Origin: Escallonia rubra
Lineage: Eukaryota; Streptophyta; Magnoliopsida; Escalloniales; Escalloniaceae
NCBI GenBank assembly: GCA_033065855.1
Contig: JAVXUO010002776.1
Span: forward strand, 186,001 to 250,000
Direction: 5' to 3'
Length of the DNA stretch: 64,000 bases
This document shows positions 62,301 through 64,000 of this stretch, in pieces. The translations under genes and the position numbers were made by a program. Each line of letters starts with the position of its first letter. Positions within the stretch are counted from its first letter, which is position 1. A model generated the notes under the pieces. That model saw only the letters and a program-made list of their open reading frames with translations, was not told the DNA's origin and ran no database searches.

Positions 62301-64000
62301 TACTATGAAGCAACCATGGGTAATAAAGTGCTTGTTTAATTTGCTTCATATATGTTGTTAAGTAGTGAATTGTCTGCCCTTCAGTGCTTGACATTCTATG
62401 CGATATGCAATTTTAAAATTTTACGGCATTCTAATACTAGTTTGTAGTACAACATATAGGCGGTTATGAACTTCCGTCGGAAGAGCACAGTTGGATTCAG
62501 CATTGGCAACATATTGCTTGACTTACTTGGAGGACTGACGAATTATGGACAGATGGCTATGCAATCTATCGATCAAAGTATGTCCACTTTCCTGCAGCCA
62601 TATTTTCTTCTAGACAAAAATTGAAAAATAGTCATAAAGTTAAACCAATACATTTTACTGTGTTGTCTTCCCAGATTCCTGGGTAAACTTCTATGGAAAT
62701 ATAGGGAAGACGTTGCTATCATTGGTATGTGGTTTTCTCCTCCCTGACATACAATAATTACGTACTAGTCATTTGTCTTCTGTATCAATATCTCTTAATG
62801 CTGCCATTGTATAGACAGACATGAAGTTCTCTGAATTTTACTCATTGTTTGATACGTGAGATGTGTTCTCCTATGCTGTTTTTGTACATGCGTGTCATAC
62901 ATATCTATTACTTGCTTGGAGCATGAATACAGTTCTCTATAAACATTAAAACCTCTAATGCCTGGATAGTGTGGAAGGGGTTTAGGAGATGCTTTATGAC
63001 TTAATTGAGTATAAATTTTTCGTAAAAGTGGTATCCCCTGAAGGTACGAACTTCTGCTTGTCTCTGTGGGGGAAGTCATATTTTTAGCATAGTACTTATC
63101 AAGAACCACCCAGATGTTATCTAAACCTGAAGGGACGTCATTCCTTACAGATTACGCACACTGGGGACTGGTAGAAACAAGAAGCATCAATCAAAGATAC
63201 CGTACTTGAATACATCTCTGCAGAGCATAGGAAATGAACCGTTGAGTTAGAAAGTTCCTGCTTGAGCCAGATAACTCACAGCCTGAAAAACACATGGTAT
63301 CCTAGTTTCTAGAAGGAAGCTCCTCGTTCTCAAATCGCCACCTGTTTTCCCCTATCTAGATGGCCCATGTAAATACATGATGGGCTAACCTCCATGTCCT
63401 CGAAGCTTCTTTCTGAATTTGACTCGACATCAACATTGCAAACCATTCTACAGCATTCCCAAGTATAGAAAACAATGTGCACAATAGACACAGTGATCAA
63501 TTGATTCTCCATGTTTCTTGCACGTAAATACCAGTTTTCAATGGTGGGGATTGCACCTAAAGGTTGCGGAACCTCTCAAAAAGCAATTTCGAAGGGGCAT
63601 GACATCTCCATACGCTTTCCAAAGGTAAAAAACCCACATGGGGCCCTTTAGGACCGAGTAGAAGGAATGATCTGCGTGTAAAAAGTCTCGACTTTCTTTC
63701 AGCAGAGAGAGGAAAACCTTCTGCTGGGGAATGATAACCGGTATCACTTTTTTAGCACTTGCACCCAATTTTCATTGCTAACAATCTTCAGTCCGATATG
63801 TCTTTATAGGAACAAGTGAGATATGCGCGCGCTTATCATCTCTCTATGATAATTGTCATGAATTGAGAACGTTGCAACTGTATTGATTGCTTCCAAAGCC
63901 ACATAAAACCCTTTACTGTTTAGAGCTGCAAATTCAAGTAGTGTCCTCTTTTACTGACAATTGAAATCTTGAGCATCAAAAAGTTAGCATTCTGCGTCAC
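59317..64000 (+). CDS. Cystinosin homolog, PQ-loop lysosomal/vacuolar transporter (3' end beyond window)
   Basis: Seven exons are visible: 59317-59435, 59511-59643, 60579-60668, 60875-60999, 61438-61480, 62460-62577 and 62675-62724. They encode 226 residues with all phases consistent. The last visible exon ends at a GTATGT donor; the final ~45 residues expected from the family (FFDxLFMxQHYVLYP) were not found, so the last exon lies past 64000. Two PQ-loop motifs are seen, [20 protein letters not shown] (28-47) and [20 protein letters not shown] (167-186). They alternate with hydrophobic segments, as in the seven-helix cystinosin fold. Animal cystinosin exports cystine from lysosomes with protons; the plant protein is inferred to act at the vacuole or endosomes. 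The start is the first ATG after a GA repeat and gives [18 protein letters not shown]. Confidence 0.93.
60288..60570. repeat. Tandem duplication in cystinosin intron 2
   Basis: Two diverged units offset by about 158 bases share GGTGGTGAGATATGAAT, AATTTAGCTTAGTG, GAGCTGTTCAGGACTC-like and CTTCAAATATCT-like text. The second unit runs almost to the splice acceptor of exon 3. Confidence 0.75.
62725..64000. other. Right-edge stretch, probably last cystinosin intron
   Basis: After the exon 7 donor nothing matching the final cystinosin exon is visible. I see no other gene here. Short open frames on the minus strand show no motif. Confidence 0.45.

Overview
This is nuclear DNA from a flowering plant, most likely a eudicot. 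The evidence is AT-rich intergenic DNA, genes split by GT-AG introns, and products that match plant-only families (LPE1, NOI/RIN4-like, an early nodulin-like phytocyanin, the At3g27390-type membrane protein, plant SDH2). Nothing in the window fixes the genus. There is no bacterial operon, CRISPR array, rRNA gene or convincing tRNA gene.

I rebuilt twelve genes exon by exon by checking splice sites and codon phase. In order they are: the 3' part of a CCT-domain gene (+, 932-1911); a ubiquitin-like-domain gene (-, 5479-6062); the chloroplast PPR gene LPE1 (+, 12650-14926); an At3g27390-type multi-pass membrane protein in 10 exons (+, 17239-22788); the very-long-chain 3-ketoacyl-CoA reductase KCR1 in 3 exons (-, 30911-34744); an early nodulin-like phytocyanin (+, 36381-37023); a five-finger CCCH zinc finger protein in 6 exons (+, 39129-47098); a small NOI/RIN4-like protein (-, 47656-48886); the succinate dehydrogenase iron-sulfur subunit (+, 49437-51401); a small secreted cysteine-rich peptide in two exons (+, 52939-53302); the mitochondrial F1-ATPase assembly factor ATP12 (-, 54009-58107); and a cystinosin-type PQ-loop transporter (+, 59317 to beyond the window).

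Most of these are housekeeping genes, each with its own promoter, and they do not form one pathway. Their order is informative: the UBL protein, At3g27390/At5g40640-type membrane protein, SDH2, ATP12 and cystinosin follow the numbering of neighbouring Arabidopsis loci At5g40630 to At5g40670, with other genes interleaved. The CCCH-NOI pair matches a second Arabidopsis neighbourhood (At3g48440/At3g48450 and At5g63260/At5g63270). Both comparisons rest on memory of locus numbers.

The repeat-rich parts are 22.8-30.9 kb and several large introns. They hold a degenerate Ty3/gypsy reverse transcriptase remnant; a 4.1 kb LTR-like element carrying a nested Mutator-like MITE with a perfect 10-bp target duplication; a 1 kb Mutator-like MITE inside intron 4 of the membrane-protein gene; a small Helitron; a PIF/Harbinger-like MITE; and several tandem or dispersed duplications, including a roughly 0.9-1.3 kb one inside and downstream of KCR1.

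I found no clear evidence for a wholly new multi-gene system. The items most worth a second look are the unannotated 8-cysteine secreted peptide, the duplicated CCT exon with a perfect 21-bp hairpin beside it, and the conserved gene block.
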